From Stenotrophomonas sp. UBA2302 (GTDB lineage Bacteria; Pseudomonadota; Gammaproteobacteria; Xanthomonadales; Xanthomonadaceae), in contig DDVW01000025.1 in the NCBI GenBank assembly GCA_002345545.1, positions 1,651 through 39,202 on the forward strand: a stretch of DNA of 37,552 bases, in the 5' to 3' direction. The notes beneath the pieces are model-generated. The model saw only the letters and a list, made by a program, of their open reading frames with translations. It searched no databases and was not told where the DNA came from. The translations under genes and the position numbers were made by a program. Numbering within the stretch: position 1 is the stretch's first letter; the number at the start of each line of letters is the position of its first letter. Shown in pieces: positions 8,745 through 16,827 of the stretch.

Positions 8745-9000
8745 AGGCTCCAGCCCGCGCAGTTGAGGCTTTTTGCTGTCCCGGAGAGGCTCTGAGCTAC
8801 TCCGCCAAGGTTTTTTGCTACTCGGGAGCAGCTCCGGGCTGTTCAATCAAGGCTTTTTGCTATTCCGGATAGGCTCCGAGCTGCTCCGTTGAGGCTTTTT
8901 GCTGCTCCCGATAGGTTCCGAGCTATTCCATTAAGGCTTTTTGCTGTCCCAGAGAGGCTCCGGGCTACTCCGCCGAGGCTCTGGGCTGTTCCGGATAGGC
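8745..9000. repeat. Tandem array of 21-bp half-units arranged as 42-bp repeats
   Basis: Five 42-base units start at 8766, 8808, 8850, 8892 and 8934, with a partial sixth at 8976 and a degenerate half-unit at 8745-8765. Each unit is two related 21-base halves: one starts AGGCTTTTTGCT, the other AGGCTCCGAGCT. Copies differ at about a fifth of positions, but length is kept at a multiple of three throughout. On the minus strand one frame reads heptads with the pattern L-[SN]-G-x-A-[KR]-S, broken by one TGA at 8843-8845. It may be a minisatellite or a decayed repeat-protein gene. Confidence 0.85.
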
Positions 9001-9071
9001 AATATCCAGCGCATCCATCTGTCACAACCCGACATCACATAAACAAAAACGCCCTGAGAGCGTTCTGCATG

Positions 9072-9191
9072 CTAGTGCGAAGCCGGCACCAGAAGATACA
9101 GCCCTCCCCCCTCGCGCAGCTTGTACGACTTGGCGCTAGGCTTGGCTTTGCTAATCGCAACAGCGGATAGAGGCAGTACAGGCTTGGGCAT
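9072..9191 (-). pseudogene. Truncated tyrosine recombinase (phage/island integrase), N-terminal remnant
   Basis: From ATG 9191 the minus strand reads 39 residues ending in a TAG at 9072. The segment LSAVAISKAKPSAKSYKLR followed by EGGGLYLLV is the typical N-terminal arm-binding (DUF4102) start of P4-type tyrosine integrases, which are normally about 400 residues. The rest, including the catalytic domain, is missing; after the stop the DNA runs into the 21-bp repeat array. Position and orientation, starting just past the 3' end of tRNA-Leu, are those of an integrase at its tRNA attachment site. Confidence 0.75.
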
Positions 9192-9314
9192 GGGTTGGTT
9201 TTGGCGGTACTTCTGCGAGGGGACGAACCATACCCGCCCACATACCGCCAAAGCTACCGCCAAAATCTTGAGACTCAGGCGGATTACGCCAGACCATCCC
9301 AGAGCTACAGGCAC

Positions 9315-9341
9315 AAAAAAACCCACTAAGTTGCGGGTTTG
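9315..9341 (-). terminator. Terminator of tRNA-Leu
   Basis: On the minus strand AAACCCGC, loop aactta, GTGGGTTT and then a run of T: a standard rho-independent terminator about 45 bases past the tRNA 3' end. Confidence 0.7.
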
Positions 9342-9384
9342 ATTGATGTTTCTGGACTTCTCTGGACTATGCCGGAGCACCCAT

Positions 9385-9471
9385 TGGTGCCGAAGGTGGG
9401 ACTCGAACCCACACGCTTTTAAGGGCGGCGGATTTTGAATCCGCTGCGTCTACCGATTCCGCCACTTCGGC
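9385..9471 (-). tRNA. tRNA-Leu (anticodon CAA)
   Basis: Reading the minus strand from 9471: acceptor GCCGAAG, D-arm GGTAGACGC, anticodon stem-loop GCGGA-TTCAAAA-TCCGC with anticodon CAA, a long variable arm (class II tRNA), T-arm GGGTTCGAGTCCC, acceptor CTTCGGC, A, and encoded CCA at 9387-9385. 87 bases. It decodes TTG. Its 3' end is beside an integrase remnant, so it has served as an attachment site. Confidence 0.96.
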
Positions 9472-9484
9472 TGGCAGGCGGGGA

Positions 9485-9490
9485 AGTATA
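9485..9490 (-). promoter_or_regulatory. -10 element of tRNA-Leu
   Basis: TATACT on the minus strand, 13 bases before the mature tRNA 5' end. No convincing -35 box was found. Confidence 0.4.
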
Positions 9491-9640
9491 GCCGAGCTTT
9501 CAGTGGTTGGGCAGGTGGAATGCGAGGATTTTTCAACACGCTGCGCCATCGGCCAGCTGTGCTCGAAGGCCCTCGCAGTCCACCGGGATCAGCCCCGCAA
9601 TGGTGGGGCCTTCCCTGCTGCGTTCGTGCCTATGCGCCGC

Positions 9641-12007
9641 TCACCCACCTCGGCGAGCGCGGGCGAAGGCATCGGCAAGCGCATTGTTCGCAGGCGGAGT
9701 CGAAGTGCCGGCACGTCCGCCACCTGACGTTCCAGCGCGCGGGTTGCTGTTCCGGCTGCCAGCATCACGACGGGGATTGCCGCCCTGCCTCTCATTGCGC
9801 TCGCCAGATTTGGCCGCGCCCGGCACATCATCCAGGCGCCGGGTCAGGGCGATGCGCTTGCGCGCCACATCCACTTCCAGCACCTTGACCTTGACGATAT
9901 CGCCAGCCTTGACCACATCGCGCGGGTCCTTGACGAAGGTGTCCGACAGCGCGGAGATGTGGACCAGGCCATCCTGGTGCACGCCGATATCGACGAACGC
10001 ACCGAACGCGGCGACGTTGCTGACCACGCCTTCCAGGATCATGCCTTCGCGCAGGTCCTTGATGTCCTCCACACCGTCGGCAAAACGTGCCGCCTTGAAC
10101 TCGGGACGTGGATCGCGGCCGGGCTTTTCCATTTCCTTGAGGATGTCGCGCACGGTCGGCACACCGAATTTTTCGTCGGTGAACTGCTCGGCCTTCAGGC
10201 CGCGCAGGTAGCTGCCGTCACCCAGCAGCGCCTTGATCGGACGATCAGCGGCGGCGACGATGCGCTCCACCACCGGATAGGCCTCCGGATGCACGGCCGA
10301 GGCATCCAGCGGCTCGTCACCATCGGCGATGCGCAGGAAGCCGGCACACTGCTCGAAGGTTTTTTCGCCCAGGCGCGGCACTTTCAGCAGTTCCTTGCGG
10401 CGCTTGAACGGGCCGTTCTCATCGCGATGGCGCACGATGTTCTCGGCCACGCTGGAGGACAGCCCCGACACGCGCGACAGCAGCGCGGCCGAAGCGGTAT
10501 TGACGAACACGCCGACGGCATTCACGCAGTCCTCCACGCGCGCATCCAGCGCCTTGGCCAGGCGGTACTGATCCACATCGTGCTGGTACTGGCCCACGCC
10601 AATGGCCTTGGGTTCGATCTTGACCAGCTCGGCCAGCGGATCCTGCAGGCGGCGGGCGATGGAGACGGCGCCACGCAGCGACACGTCCAGCTCCGGGAAC
10701 TCGCGCGCGGCGAATTCGGATGCCGAATACACCGAGGCACCGGCTTCACTGACCACGATCTTCTGCAGCTTCGGATTGGCGCAGGCGCTGATGACCTCAC
10801 CGGCCAGCTTGTCGGTTTCGCGGCTGGCGGTGCCGTTGCCGATGGCGATCAGTTCGACATTGTGCTTGATGCACAGCTGCTTGAGCGTCTGCAGCGACTG
10901 TTCCCACTGCCGGCGCGGCTCGTGCGGATAGATGGTGTCGGTGGCGACCAGCTTGCCGGTGGCATCGACCACGGCGATCTTGCAGCCGGTGCGGATACCC
11001 GGATCCAATCCGAGTACGGTCTTGGGACCGGCCGGGGCAGCCAGCAGCAGATCCTTGAGGTTGTCACCGAAAACGGCGATGGCCTCGGCCTCGGCCTTCT
11101 CGCGGGCCTGATTGAACAGGTCCAGCAGCAGGTGCATGTGCAGCTTGGCGCGCCAGGTCAGGCGGCAGGCATCCAGCAGCCAGCGGTCGGCGGCGCGCCC
11201 CTTGTCGGCGATGCCGGCATTGAGGGCGACGCGACCTTCGGCGTACTGGTGCCCGGCTTCGGCATCGCTGCCGGGGTCGAGTTCCAGAAACAGGAATTCC
11301 TCGCGGCGGGCGCGGAACAGCGCCAGCAGGCGGTGCGACGGAATCTTCGCCAACGGTTCGGCATGGTCGAAGTAGTCGCGGTACTTGGCGCCTTCGGCCT
11401 CCTTGCCTTCGACCACGCGGGCGCGGATCACGCCGGTGTCGGCCAGCCACTGGCGCAGCTCGCCGACCAGCGCGGCATCCTCGCCCCAGCGCTCCATCAG
11501 GATGGCGCGCGCGCCCTCCAGTGCGGCCTTGGTGTCGGCCACGCCCTTGTCGGCATCGACAAAACCGGCGGCGAAAACCTGCGGGTCCAATGACGGATCG
11601 GACAGCAGGCCATCGGCGAGCGGCTCCAGCCCGGCCTCGCGCGCGATCTGCGCACGGGTGCGGCGCTTGGGCTTGTACGGCAGGTACAGATCCTCCAGCC
11701 GCGACTTGGTATCGGCGGCGAGAATCTCGCCACGCAATTCGTCGCTCAGCTTGCCCTGCTCTTCGATACTGGCCAGCACCGTCGCACGACGGTCTTCCAG
11801 CTCACGCAGGTAGGTCAGCCGAACTTCCAGATTGCGCAGTTGGGTGTCATCCAGACCACCGGTCACTTCCTTGCGGTAGCGGGCGATGAATGGAACGCTG
11901 GCGCCCTCGTCCAGCAAGGCGATGGCGGCCTTGGCCTGGGCTGCCTGGGCACCGATCTCGTCGGCGATGGTTTGGGCGATCTGCTGCGCGAGCTTGCTGT
12001 CCTGCAT
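9641..12007 (-). CDS. tex: Tex, S1-domain RNA-binding transcription accessory protein
   Basis: 788 residues, the usual Tex length. Order of domains: helical Tex N-terminus (about 1-200, with [18 protein letters not shown] and [19 protein letters not shown]), YqgF/RNase H-like domain (about 325-450, [18 protein letters not shown]), helix-hairpin-helix region ([18 protein letters not shown]), and an S1 RNA-binding domain near 648-718 ([20 protein letters not shown]). A 70-residue Arg/Gly/Asn-rich, probably disordered tail follows, longer than in E. coli YhgF. Tex is a cytoplasmic nucleic-acid-binding protein affecting transcription and stress tolerance. The gene stands alone. A weak hairpin (9591-9610) follows the stop. 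Confidence 0.96.
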   Translation of the reverse strand: MQDSKLAQQIAQTIADEIGAQAAQAKAAIALLDEGASVPFIARYRKEVTGGLDDTQLRNLEVRLTYLRELEDRRATVLASIEEQGKLSDELRGEILAADTKSRLEDLYLPYKPKRRTRAQIAREAGLEPLADGLLSDPSLDPQVFAAGFVDADKGVADTKAALEGARAILMERWGEDAALVGELRQWLADTGVIRARVVEGKEAEGAKYRDYFDHAEPLAKIPSHRLLALFRARREEFLFLELDPGSDAEAGHQYAEGRVALNAGIADKGRAADRWLLDACRLTWRAKLHMHLLLDLFNQAREKAEAEAIAVFGDNLKDLLLAAPAGPKTVLGLDPGIRTGCKIAVVDATGKLVATDTIYPHEPRRQWEQSLQTLKQLCIKHNVELIAIGNGTASRETDKLAGEVISACANPKLQKIVVSEAGASVYSASEFAAREFPELDVSLRGAVSIARRLQDPLAELVKIEPKAIGVGQYQHDVDQYRLAKALDARVEDCVNAVGVFVNTASAALLSRVSGLSSSVAENIVRHRDENGPFKRRKELLKVPRLGEKTFEQCAGFLRIADGDEPLDASAVHPEAYPVVERIVAAADRPIKALLGDGSYLRGLKAEQFTDEKFGVPTVRDILKEMEKPGRDPRPEFKAARFADGVEDIKDLREGMILEGVVSNVAAFGAFVDIGVHQDGLVHISALSDTFVKDPRDVVKAGDIVKVKVLEVDVARKRIALTRRLDDVPGAAKSGERNERQGGNPRRDAGSRNSNPRAGTSGGGRAGTSTPPANNALADAFARARRGG

Positions 12008-12163
12008 GGAATCCAGTGGCTACCGCTATCCGGGGAAACCGCATTCTGGCAGCCTGCTCCTGGGCATGAAAGGCATTGACAGGAGCGTTATCGGTACACC
12101 GCGACCGGTGCGTGGTGCTGTTGCCGCCACTGCGACGGCGGGCACACGCACCTTGTCACGCAT

Positions 12164-12379
12164 TCAGCCGAGGTGGCGATTGAGCGCCTGGAAGGCGATT
12201 TCATCGCGCAGGCTTTCCAGCACCATCACGCGCACGCGCCCCCTGCCCTGCACTTCCATCATCCGCTCCACATAGAACTCCGGACCCTGTTCGGTGTCCG
12301 CGCGGGTCTTGCTGAAACCATAGGGCACCACGCCCTTGTCGCCATCCTTGCTGCCACCGATATAGAGAACAACTGCCAT
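12164..12379 (-). CDS. Small conserved protein of unknown function
   Basis: 71 residues from ATG 12379, about 10 bases after AGGAG; the longer frame from 12454 has no ribosome site. Sequence begins AVVLYIGGSKDGDKGVVPYG and ends FQALNRHLG. Charged and soluble, no signal peptide or cysteine, alternating strand and helix. I do not recognise the family. It lies between tex and a membrane gene, all on the minus strand with gaps above 130 bp, so it is probably transcribed on its own. The intergenic stretch 12008-12163 shows no gene. Confidence 0.6.
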   Translation of the reverse strand: MAVVLYIGGSKDGDKGVVPYGFSKTRADTEQGPEFYVERMMEVQGRGRVRVMVLESLRDEIAFQALNRHLG

Positions 12380-12509
12380 GGTGGTCGGGTACTCCTGCTG
12401 AAACGGGAACGGCACCAGCCTAGCCAAGCGCGCGTTAGCAGGATGTACAAACAAGGTTGATGCCCTGTGACCCGGCGCTTACTGTTTCACGACAGCGCCA
12501 GCGCAACGC

Positions 12510-12971
12510 TCAACCGCGCCCCGGCCACCAGCCGCGCCCACTCATCGCATAGCGGTCGGCTGCGCGCTCGAAAGGATTGCGTACGCTGACACCGCCACAC
12601 AGCAGGTACAGCGGCAGGAACAGCGGGCCGAGCAGCAGGTACTGGAACACATGGGCGCGCTCATGGTCACCCAGGCGCACGCGCGGGTGCTGGCAACGGC
12701 CGGCACGGTGCTCGTAGGTCAGGCACCGGCCGTCCATATCCTCACCGGTATGCAGGATCACCATGCCGAAGGTGATCGCGCCTCCCGGTCCCCAGGGCCA
12801 GCGACGGAACACCAGCGCACATTCGCGCCAGCTCCAGTAGGCGCGCGCGCCACCGGCACTGCCCAGCAGTCCGGCGCACAGGCCGATCAAGGTATTGGGC
12901 AGCGTCCACAAGGCACCGAGTACCAGTAGCACGCGCATGCCCGGGGTCGTGAAAGGATGCGCCAGGCTCAT
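12510..12971 (-). CDS. Membrane protein with a HERAH motif, putative zincin-like family
   Basis: 153 residues from ATG 12971 (weak ribosome site; ATG 12938 is an alternative). Two hydrophobic segments: residues about 12-40 (RVLLVLGALWTLPNTLIGLC) and 110-128 (LLLGPLFLPLYLLCG). Between them, residues 103-107 read HERAH, directly followed by VFQYLL, and residues 134-141 read FERAADRYA. HExxH with a later E/D-rich helix is the layout of a zinc metalloprotease site, and similar small proteins with HERxHVxQY are common in this bacterial family. Whether it is a true peptidase is unproven. The Gly/Trp-rich end is short. The gene is about 40 bp after the DUF5329 gene, so it may belong to the pha operon. 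Confidence 0.65.
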   Translation of the reverse strand: MSLAHPFTTPGMRVLLVLGALWTLPNTLIGLCAGLLGSAGGARAYWSWRECALVFRRWPWGPGGAITFGMVILHTGEDMDGRCLTYEHRAGRCQHPRVRLGDHERAHVFQYLLLGPLFLPLYLLCGGVSVRNPFERAADRYAMSGRGWWPGRG

Positions 12972-13011
12972 CGCGCCATGCCCGATGCGAGGGATCGCCG
13001 CGCGGTAGCCA

Positions 13012-13386
13012 TCAATGGGTCGACTCGCGCAGCTGTTGCAGCTGCTGCAGGAACCAGGCTGCCGCATCCTGCTCGGCCACGCCGGCACAGGCCACCCGGT
13101 AAGACTTGCCGCTGACGCTGCTGCGACTGGCCGCGTGCGTGATGAACTGTTCGGCGGTAGCGGCCAGGTCGCGCTTGCGCAGGTAGTCGTACTTGCGCTG
13201 CAGATGGCGGCGTGCATCGCCACCTCCGTACCAGCGGCCGTTGCGCTGGAAACGGCATCCGGACTGCTCCAGCCCCTGCAGCAATCCGTCGATTTCGCGT
13301 TGCGCCGGCGCCGGTGTGGCGACTGCTGTCATGGAAACCGCGACCAGCACCGCAGCGAGGACCGCAGGCAGGCGCCCAGGCTTCAC
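13012..13386 (-). CDS. DUF5329 family secreted protein
   Basis: 124 residues. The start is a GTG at 13386 that overlaps the phaC stop by four bases (GTGA); no ATG in this frame fits the signal peptide. Residues 1-30 form a signal peptide (KPGRLPAVLAAVLVAVSMTA, ending APAQ). The mature part matches DUF5329: REIDGLLQGLEQSGCRFQRN, then WYGGGDARRHLQRKYDYL and GKSYRVACAG, with two cysteines that could form a disulfide. Function unknown. Translational coupling to phaC is tight, yet the product is exported, so a direct role on cytoplasmic PHA granules is not obvious. Confidence 0.82.
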   Translation of the reverse strand: MKPGRLPAVLAAVLVAVSMTAVATPAPAQREIDGLLQGLEQSGCRFQRNGRWYGGGDARRHLQRKYDYLRKRDLAATAEQFITHAASRSSVSGKSYRVACAGVAEQDAAAWFLQQLQQLRESTH

Positions 13387-14450
13387 TGCCGCCGACTCAA
13401 CCAGTCGTGGATCGCTCCCGGAACTTCGCGCTGCGCGCGTGCGGACACATAGATGCCGATATGGCCGCCGCGGAATCCCAGCTCGCTGTAATCGGCGCTG
13501 CCCACCCGCCCCCGCAGCGCCTGCGAAGCGGCCGGTGGAACCAGATGGTCCTGTTCGGCATAGATATTGAGCAGCGGCATCCGCAGCTGCATCAGGTCCA
13601 CCTGTTCCTTGCCAATGTGGATATCGCCATGCATCAGGCCATTGCCCTGGTAGAACTGCTTGACGAACTGGCGGAACGCCTCGCCGGCAAGGTCGGGCGA
13701 ATCGAAGATCCACTTTTCCATGCGCAGGAAATCCTCCAGCGCCTGCTTGTCATCGAGGATGTCCATCAGCCCGACGTATTTCTGCACGTTCAGGCGGAAG
13801 GGTTTGAGCATCAGGTAGCTGGCGTTCATCAGGTCGGCCGGGATATTGCCCAGCGTATCGACGAACAGGTCCACATCCACATGCCGTGCCCAGTGCGAGA
13901 GCATGTTGTCGGGCGTGTGGAAATCCACCGGCGTGACCATCGTGATCAGGTTGCGCACCTTGTGCGGGCGCAACGCGCTGTAGCACAGCGAGAACACGCC
14001 GCCCTGGCAGATGCCCAGCAGGTTCACCGGCCCGCCATCGCGCTGTCCGCGCAGGTGATCCACCGCGCCATCGATGTAACGCAGCAGGTAGTCCTCCAGC
14101 GTCAGGAAGCGTTCGGAGCGGTCCGGGTAGCCCCAGTCCAGCACGTACACATCCTGGCCCAGCGCCAGCAGCTTCTGCACCAACGAGCGCCCGTCCTGCA
14201 GGTCCACCATGTAGGGGCGGTTGACCAGCGCATAGACGATCAGCAGCGGCGGCTGCGTGGAGGCCGGCTGTGTACCGACGAAGCGGTACAGCTTGACCTT
14301 GCCATCACTCCACACTTCCTCGCGCTCGGTGGCGCCGTAATCGACATCCTCCACACCGGGCAGCAGCTTCAGGCCATCGACCAGCTTGCGCTGCCACTGC
14401 AGGGTTTCCTGCAGCAGATCATCGACGCCGAAGCCGAGCGGCCCCTTCAT
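13383..14450 (-). CDS. phaC: Class III poly(3-hydroxyalkanoate) synthase, catalytic subunit PhaC
   Basis: 355 residues, the class III PhaC size (class I/II enzymes are near 560-590). Alpha/beta hydrolase with lipase-like box GICQGG; the predicted triad is Cys148, Asp301 (AEQDHLVPP) and His330 (RGGHIGIYV), within one residue of the known Allochromatium enzyme numbering. It polymerises 3-hydroxyacyl-CoA, normally short-chain 3-hydroxybutyryl-CoA, on the granule surface as a complex with PhaE. Its start overlaps the phaE stop by four bases (ATGA), and its stop overlaps the DUF5329 start, so the three are one coupled operon. No phaA or phaB is nearby. Confidence 0.95.
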   Translation of the reverse strand: MKGPLGFGVDDLLQETLQWQRKLVDGLKLLPGVEDVDYGATEREEVWSDGKVKLYRFVGTQPASTQPPLLIVYALVNRPYMVDLQDGRSLVQKLLALGQDVYVLDWGYPDRSERFLTLEDYLLRYIDGAVDHLRGQRDGGPVNLLGICQGGVFSLCYSALRPHKVRNLITMVTPVDFHTPDNMLSHWARHVDVDLFVDTLGNIPADLMNASYLMLKPFRLNVQKYVGLMDILDDKQALEDFLRMEKWIFDSPDLAGEAFRQFVKQFYQGNGLMHGDIHIGKEQVDLMQLRMPLLNIYAEQDHLVPPAASQALRGRVGSADYSELGFRGGHIGIYVSARAQREVPGAIHDWLSRRQ

Positions 14451-15532
14451 GCCTTGCCTCCGCGCCGGGGCGTGGACGTCTTGCCTGCACCGCCGGTTTT
14501 GCTAGTGGCTTTGGTGACTTTGGTCGTCTTGGCTGCCGGCCGGGTTGCCGGCTTGTCCGCCGCCTTCGCCGCGGGTTTTCCTGCGGCCTTGCCGGCAGTC
14601 GCGGCGGCCGGACGCGTGCCAGTGTTGGCAGCCGTGCTGCCTTGAGTGTTTGCCGCGGTTGTTTCCAGCAGGCGCCGCAGCTGCCGCTCCAATTCGGCGA
14701 TGCGGCGATGGGCGCTGTCCATCTCGCTGCGGGTGGGCATGCCCATCATCTCGCAGGCGCGCTCCAGCTCGCTCTGTGACGCCGCACGCAGGCGCATCTG
14801 GGCATTGGCCAGCTCCGCATAGATGCGCTGGAATTCATCCGACAGCGCCATTTTCGCGTAGGCCTCTTCAGCGGCGTCGATCCACAGATCGAACATCGCC
14901 CGGGCGCTGGTCAGCTGGCTGCCGGGCGCTTCATGCTCGGACAGCTTGCCCTCGAAACGCTTGAACGCATCCTCCAGCACCGTGCGGATCGCATCGACAT
15001 AGGTCTCTGCACGCGCCTGGTATTCCTGCTGCATCTTCAGCAGGGCCTGCCAGCGCGCCTGGTGCTCGCGGGCCGGGCCGAATGCCGGCGCCTTGCTCCA
15101 TTCATTGCTGAAGCCGGTCTGCGCCGCACGTACCCAGTCGCGTATCCACGGCTGGTCGTCCAGTGCGTTGCCGCCACGGGCCGCGCCCAGCATCCAGTGC
15201 AAAAGGTCATCGCCCTGCCCCTGCACGGCCTCCTGCCAGGCGGCTGCCACTTCCGCGGCGCTGCTGTCGCGGCCGGCGAAGCGTGCCGCCACTTGCTGCA
15301 TCGTGCCCAGCCAGTCACCGGCCTGATGCTGGAAGCGGGCGCCCAGTTCCTGCACCTCGGCCGGGGTATCGGTGGCCATCAGCCGGGTCCACTGCTCGAT
15401 GCTCTCCCGCCAGGGAAATTCCGCCCAGGCGGAGGCCGCACCGGACGCCGGCATGGACTGGGTCCACGCCTGCCAGTAGCGCTGCATCGCGGCTTCGAAA
15501 CCCGTGTTGTCGCTGTTGCCGGACCCGCTCAT
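14447..15532 (-). CDS. phaE: Class III PHA synthase subunit PhaE with a basic Lys/Ala-rich tail
   Basis: 361 residues. The PhaE domain fills about residues 1-285 (MQRYWQAWTQSMP near the start; FKRFEGKLSEHEAPGSQLTS in the middle; helical heptads ELERACEMMGMPTRSEMDS and RRIAELERQLRRLLE). PhaE has no catalytic residues and activates PhaC. Residues about 290-361 form a low-complexity tail of Ala, Lys, Thr and Pro (GKAAGKPAAKAADKPATRP and KTTKVTKATSKTGG) ending PRRGGKA, resembling the DNA-binding tails of PhaF-type phasins and histone H1-like proteins. The tail could tie granules to the nucleoid; that is inference. First gene of phaE-phaC-DUF5329. Confidence 0.92.
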   Translation of the reverse strand: MSGSGNSDNTGFEAAMQRYWQAWTQSMPASGAASAWAEFPWRESIEQWTRLMATDTPAEVQELGARFQHQAGDWLGTMQQVAARFAGRDSSAAEVAAAWQEAVQGQGDDLLHWMLGAARGGNALDDQPWIRDWVRAAQTGFSNEWSKAPAFGPAREHQARWQALLKMQQEYQARAETYVDAIRTVLEDAFKRFEGKLSEHEAPGSQLTSARAMFDLWIDAAEEAYAKMALSDEFQRIYAELANAQMRLRAASQSELERACEMMGMPTRSEMDSAHRRIAELERQLRRLLETTAANTQGSTAANTGTRPAAATAGKAAGKPAAKAADKPATRPAAKTTKVTKATSKTGGAGKTSTPRRGGKA

Positions 15533-15583
15533 TGTTCCACTCCCATTTGCCCCGCGATCATAGCAACGCAGGCCATTTCCGCA

Positions 15584-16198
15584 TCAGGGCTTGGGAATAC
15601 GCAGCGTCTTGCTGATCATCAACGAGCCCGACAGCGCGAACAGCAGCACCAGCGGGTGCAACTGCCACGGCCCCAGCTGCCAGCTGCCGCCCCATATCGC
15701 CGGGCCAATGGCATTGAAGTACGCCATCACCGCCAGCAGGATCACCAGCACCAGGCTGGTGGGAATCGGCGTTCCCTCGAAATACGGCACCTTGTCCGCA
15801 TCACCGGCAATCGCCTCGGCGGTGACGTTGTAACGCGCCAGCCGGCTGACCCCGCAGCAGACGAAATAGCTCAGCACCAGCCAGTCCCAGCCACCCTGCA
15901 TGCCGCAGGCATAGGCCAGCGCGGCCGGGGCGACACCGAAGGAGATCACATCGGCCAGCGAGTCCAGCTCGCGTCCCAGCGTGGAGGACGACTGCCGCCA
16001 GCGCGCGACCCGGCCATCCAGCGCATCGAAGATGAAGGCAAGCGGGATCAAGGCCATTCCGAACAGCAGGAAACCGCGCCGGCCATCCTGCAGGAAGCGC
16101 ATCGCCGCGAACACCGCGCCGGTACCGCAGAAGGCGTTGGCCAGCGTGAACCAGTCGGCCAGCTGGAATTCGCGGAGCATGGAAAAGTGGCGTTTCAT
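15584..16198 (-). CDS. pssA: CDP-diacylglycerol-serine O-phosphatidyltransferase
   Basis: 204 residues from ATG 16198 with AAGGA five bases upstream. CDP-alcohol phosphatidyltransferase signature at residues 58-83: DALDGRVAR, eight residues, G, then ELDSLAD, giving all the conserved aspartates. About six membrane helices. It makes phosphatidylserine from CDP-diacylglycerol and serine in the inner membrane, the first step to phosphatidylethanolamine. Length is slightly below the usual type II enzyme (about 240-260), but the core is complete. A related CDP-alcohol transferase with another acceptor alcohol cannot be excluded from sequence alone. Confidence 0.88.
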   Translation of the reverse strand: MKRHFSMLREFQLADWFTLANAFCGTGAVFAAMRFLQDGRRGFLLFGMALIPLAFIFDALDGRVARWRQSSSTLGRELDSLADVISFGVAPAALAYACGMQGGWDWLVLSYFVCCGVSRLARYNVTAEAIAGDADKVPYFEGTPIPTSLVLVILLAVMAYFNAIGPAIWGGSWQLGPWQLHPLVLLFALSGSLMISKTLRIPKP

Positions 16199-16284
16199 AG
16201 GGATCCTTGAGGCTGCAACCGCGCCAGCCTAGCGCGAAACCACGCCGATGCCGGTAGCGATTGGCAGCGGCGCTTCCGGTGCGT

Positions 16285-16773
16285 TCACAGGCGGGTGTAG
16301 TTCCACGACTGCATGCGCCCGTCACGGTAGGGCATCACACCATGGAACGGACGCGGGTCGGCATCGAACACCAGCGGCAGGAAATGGCGGTCGCCCTCCC
16401 ACAACGGCAGTGATTCCAGCCGCTCCAGCGGCACCCATTCCAGCGTGCCCTCCGGATTGGAGTGCAGCGGCGTGCCGGTCCAGTCGTCGATGATGAAGAT
16501 GAAGGCGAACCAGTCCTCGCCATTCTTGCCGAAGCCGGGCCAGCTGATGGTCCCGCGCAGGCGCGTGGTGCCGCATTCTATGCCGGCCTCCTCGCGGATC
16601 TCGCGATGCATGCAGGCCAGGATGTCCTCGTCGGTCTCCATCTTGCCGCCCAGCCCGTTGTACTTGCCCAGATGGATGTCACCGGGGCGGGTGTTGCGGT
16701 GGATCATCAGCGCCTGGCTGCCATCTGCGGAGAGCACATAGCCCAGGGTGGCGAGAATCGGGGTGTAAGGCAT
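16285..16773 (-). CDS. Nudix hydrolase, MutT/MTH1-like
   Basis: 162 residues. A perfect Nudix box at residues 43-65: G, five residues, E49, seven residues, R57-E58-I, R, E61-E62-A-G-I. The segment IHLGKYNGLGGK before the box resembles oxidised-purine-nucleotide hydrolases of the MTH1/MutT type, which remove 8-oxo-dGTP. The ribosome site is weak, but no better in-frame start exists. Downstream is pssA (86-bp gap). Fold and pyrophosphohydrolase chemistry are firm; the substrate is inferred. Confidence 0.87.
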   Translation of the reverse strand: MPYTPILATLGYVLSADGSQALMIHRNTRPGDIHLGKYNGLGGKMETDEDILACMHREIREEAGIECGTTRLRGTISWPGFGKNGEDWFAFIFIIDDWTGTPLHSNPEGTLEWVPLERLESLPLWEGDRHFLPLVFDADPRPFHGVMPYRDGRMQSWNYTRL

Positions 16774-16827
16774 CGCTGTCGGTCATGGCCGGTGGACCGG
16801 GCAGTATGACCGATCCGTACCGCCGCC

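Noticed and set aside
8766..8975. The repeat array as a possible CRISPR
   Set aside because: Units are directly adjacent with no unique spacers, copies differ from each other, and no cas gene is present.
9072..9380. A 102-codon minus-strand gene starting at 9380
   Set aside because: The upstream 63 codons run through the tRNA terminator and have no ribosome site; only the part from 9191 resembles a protein family.
12077..12082. A perfect TTGACA on the plus strand
   Set aside because: No good -10 box at the right spacing and no plus-strand gene downstream.
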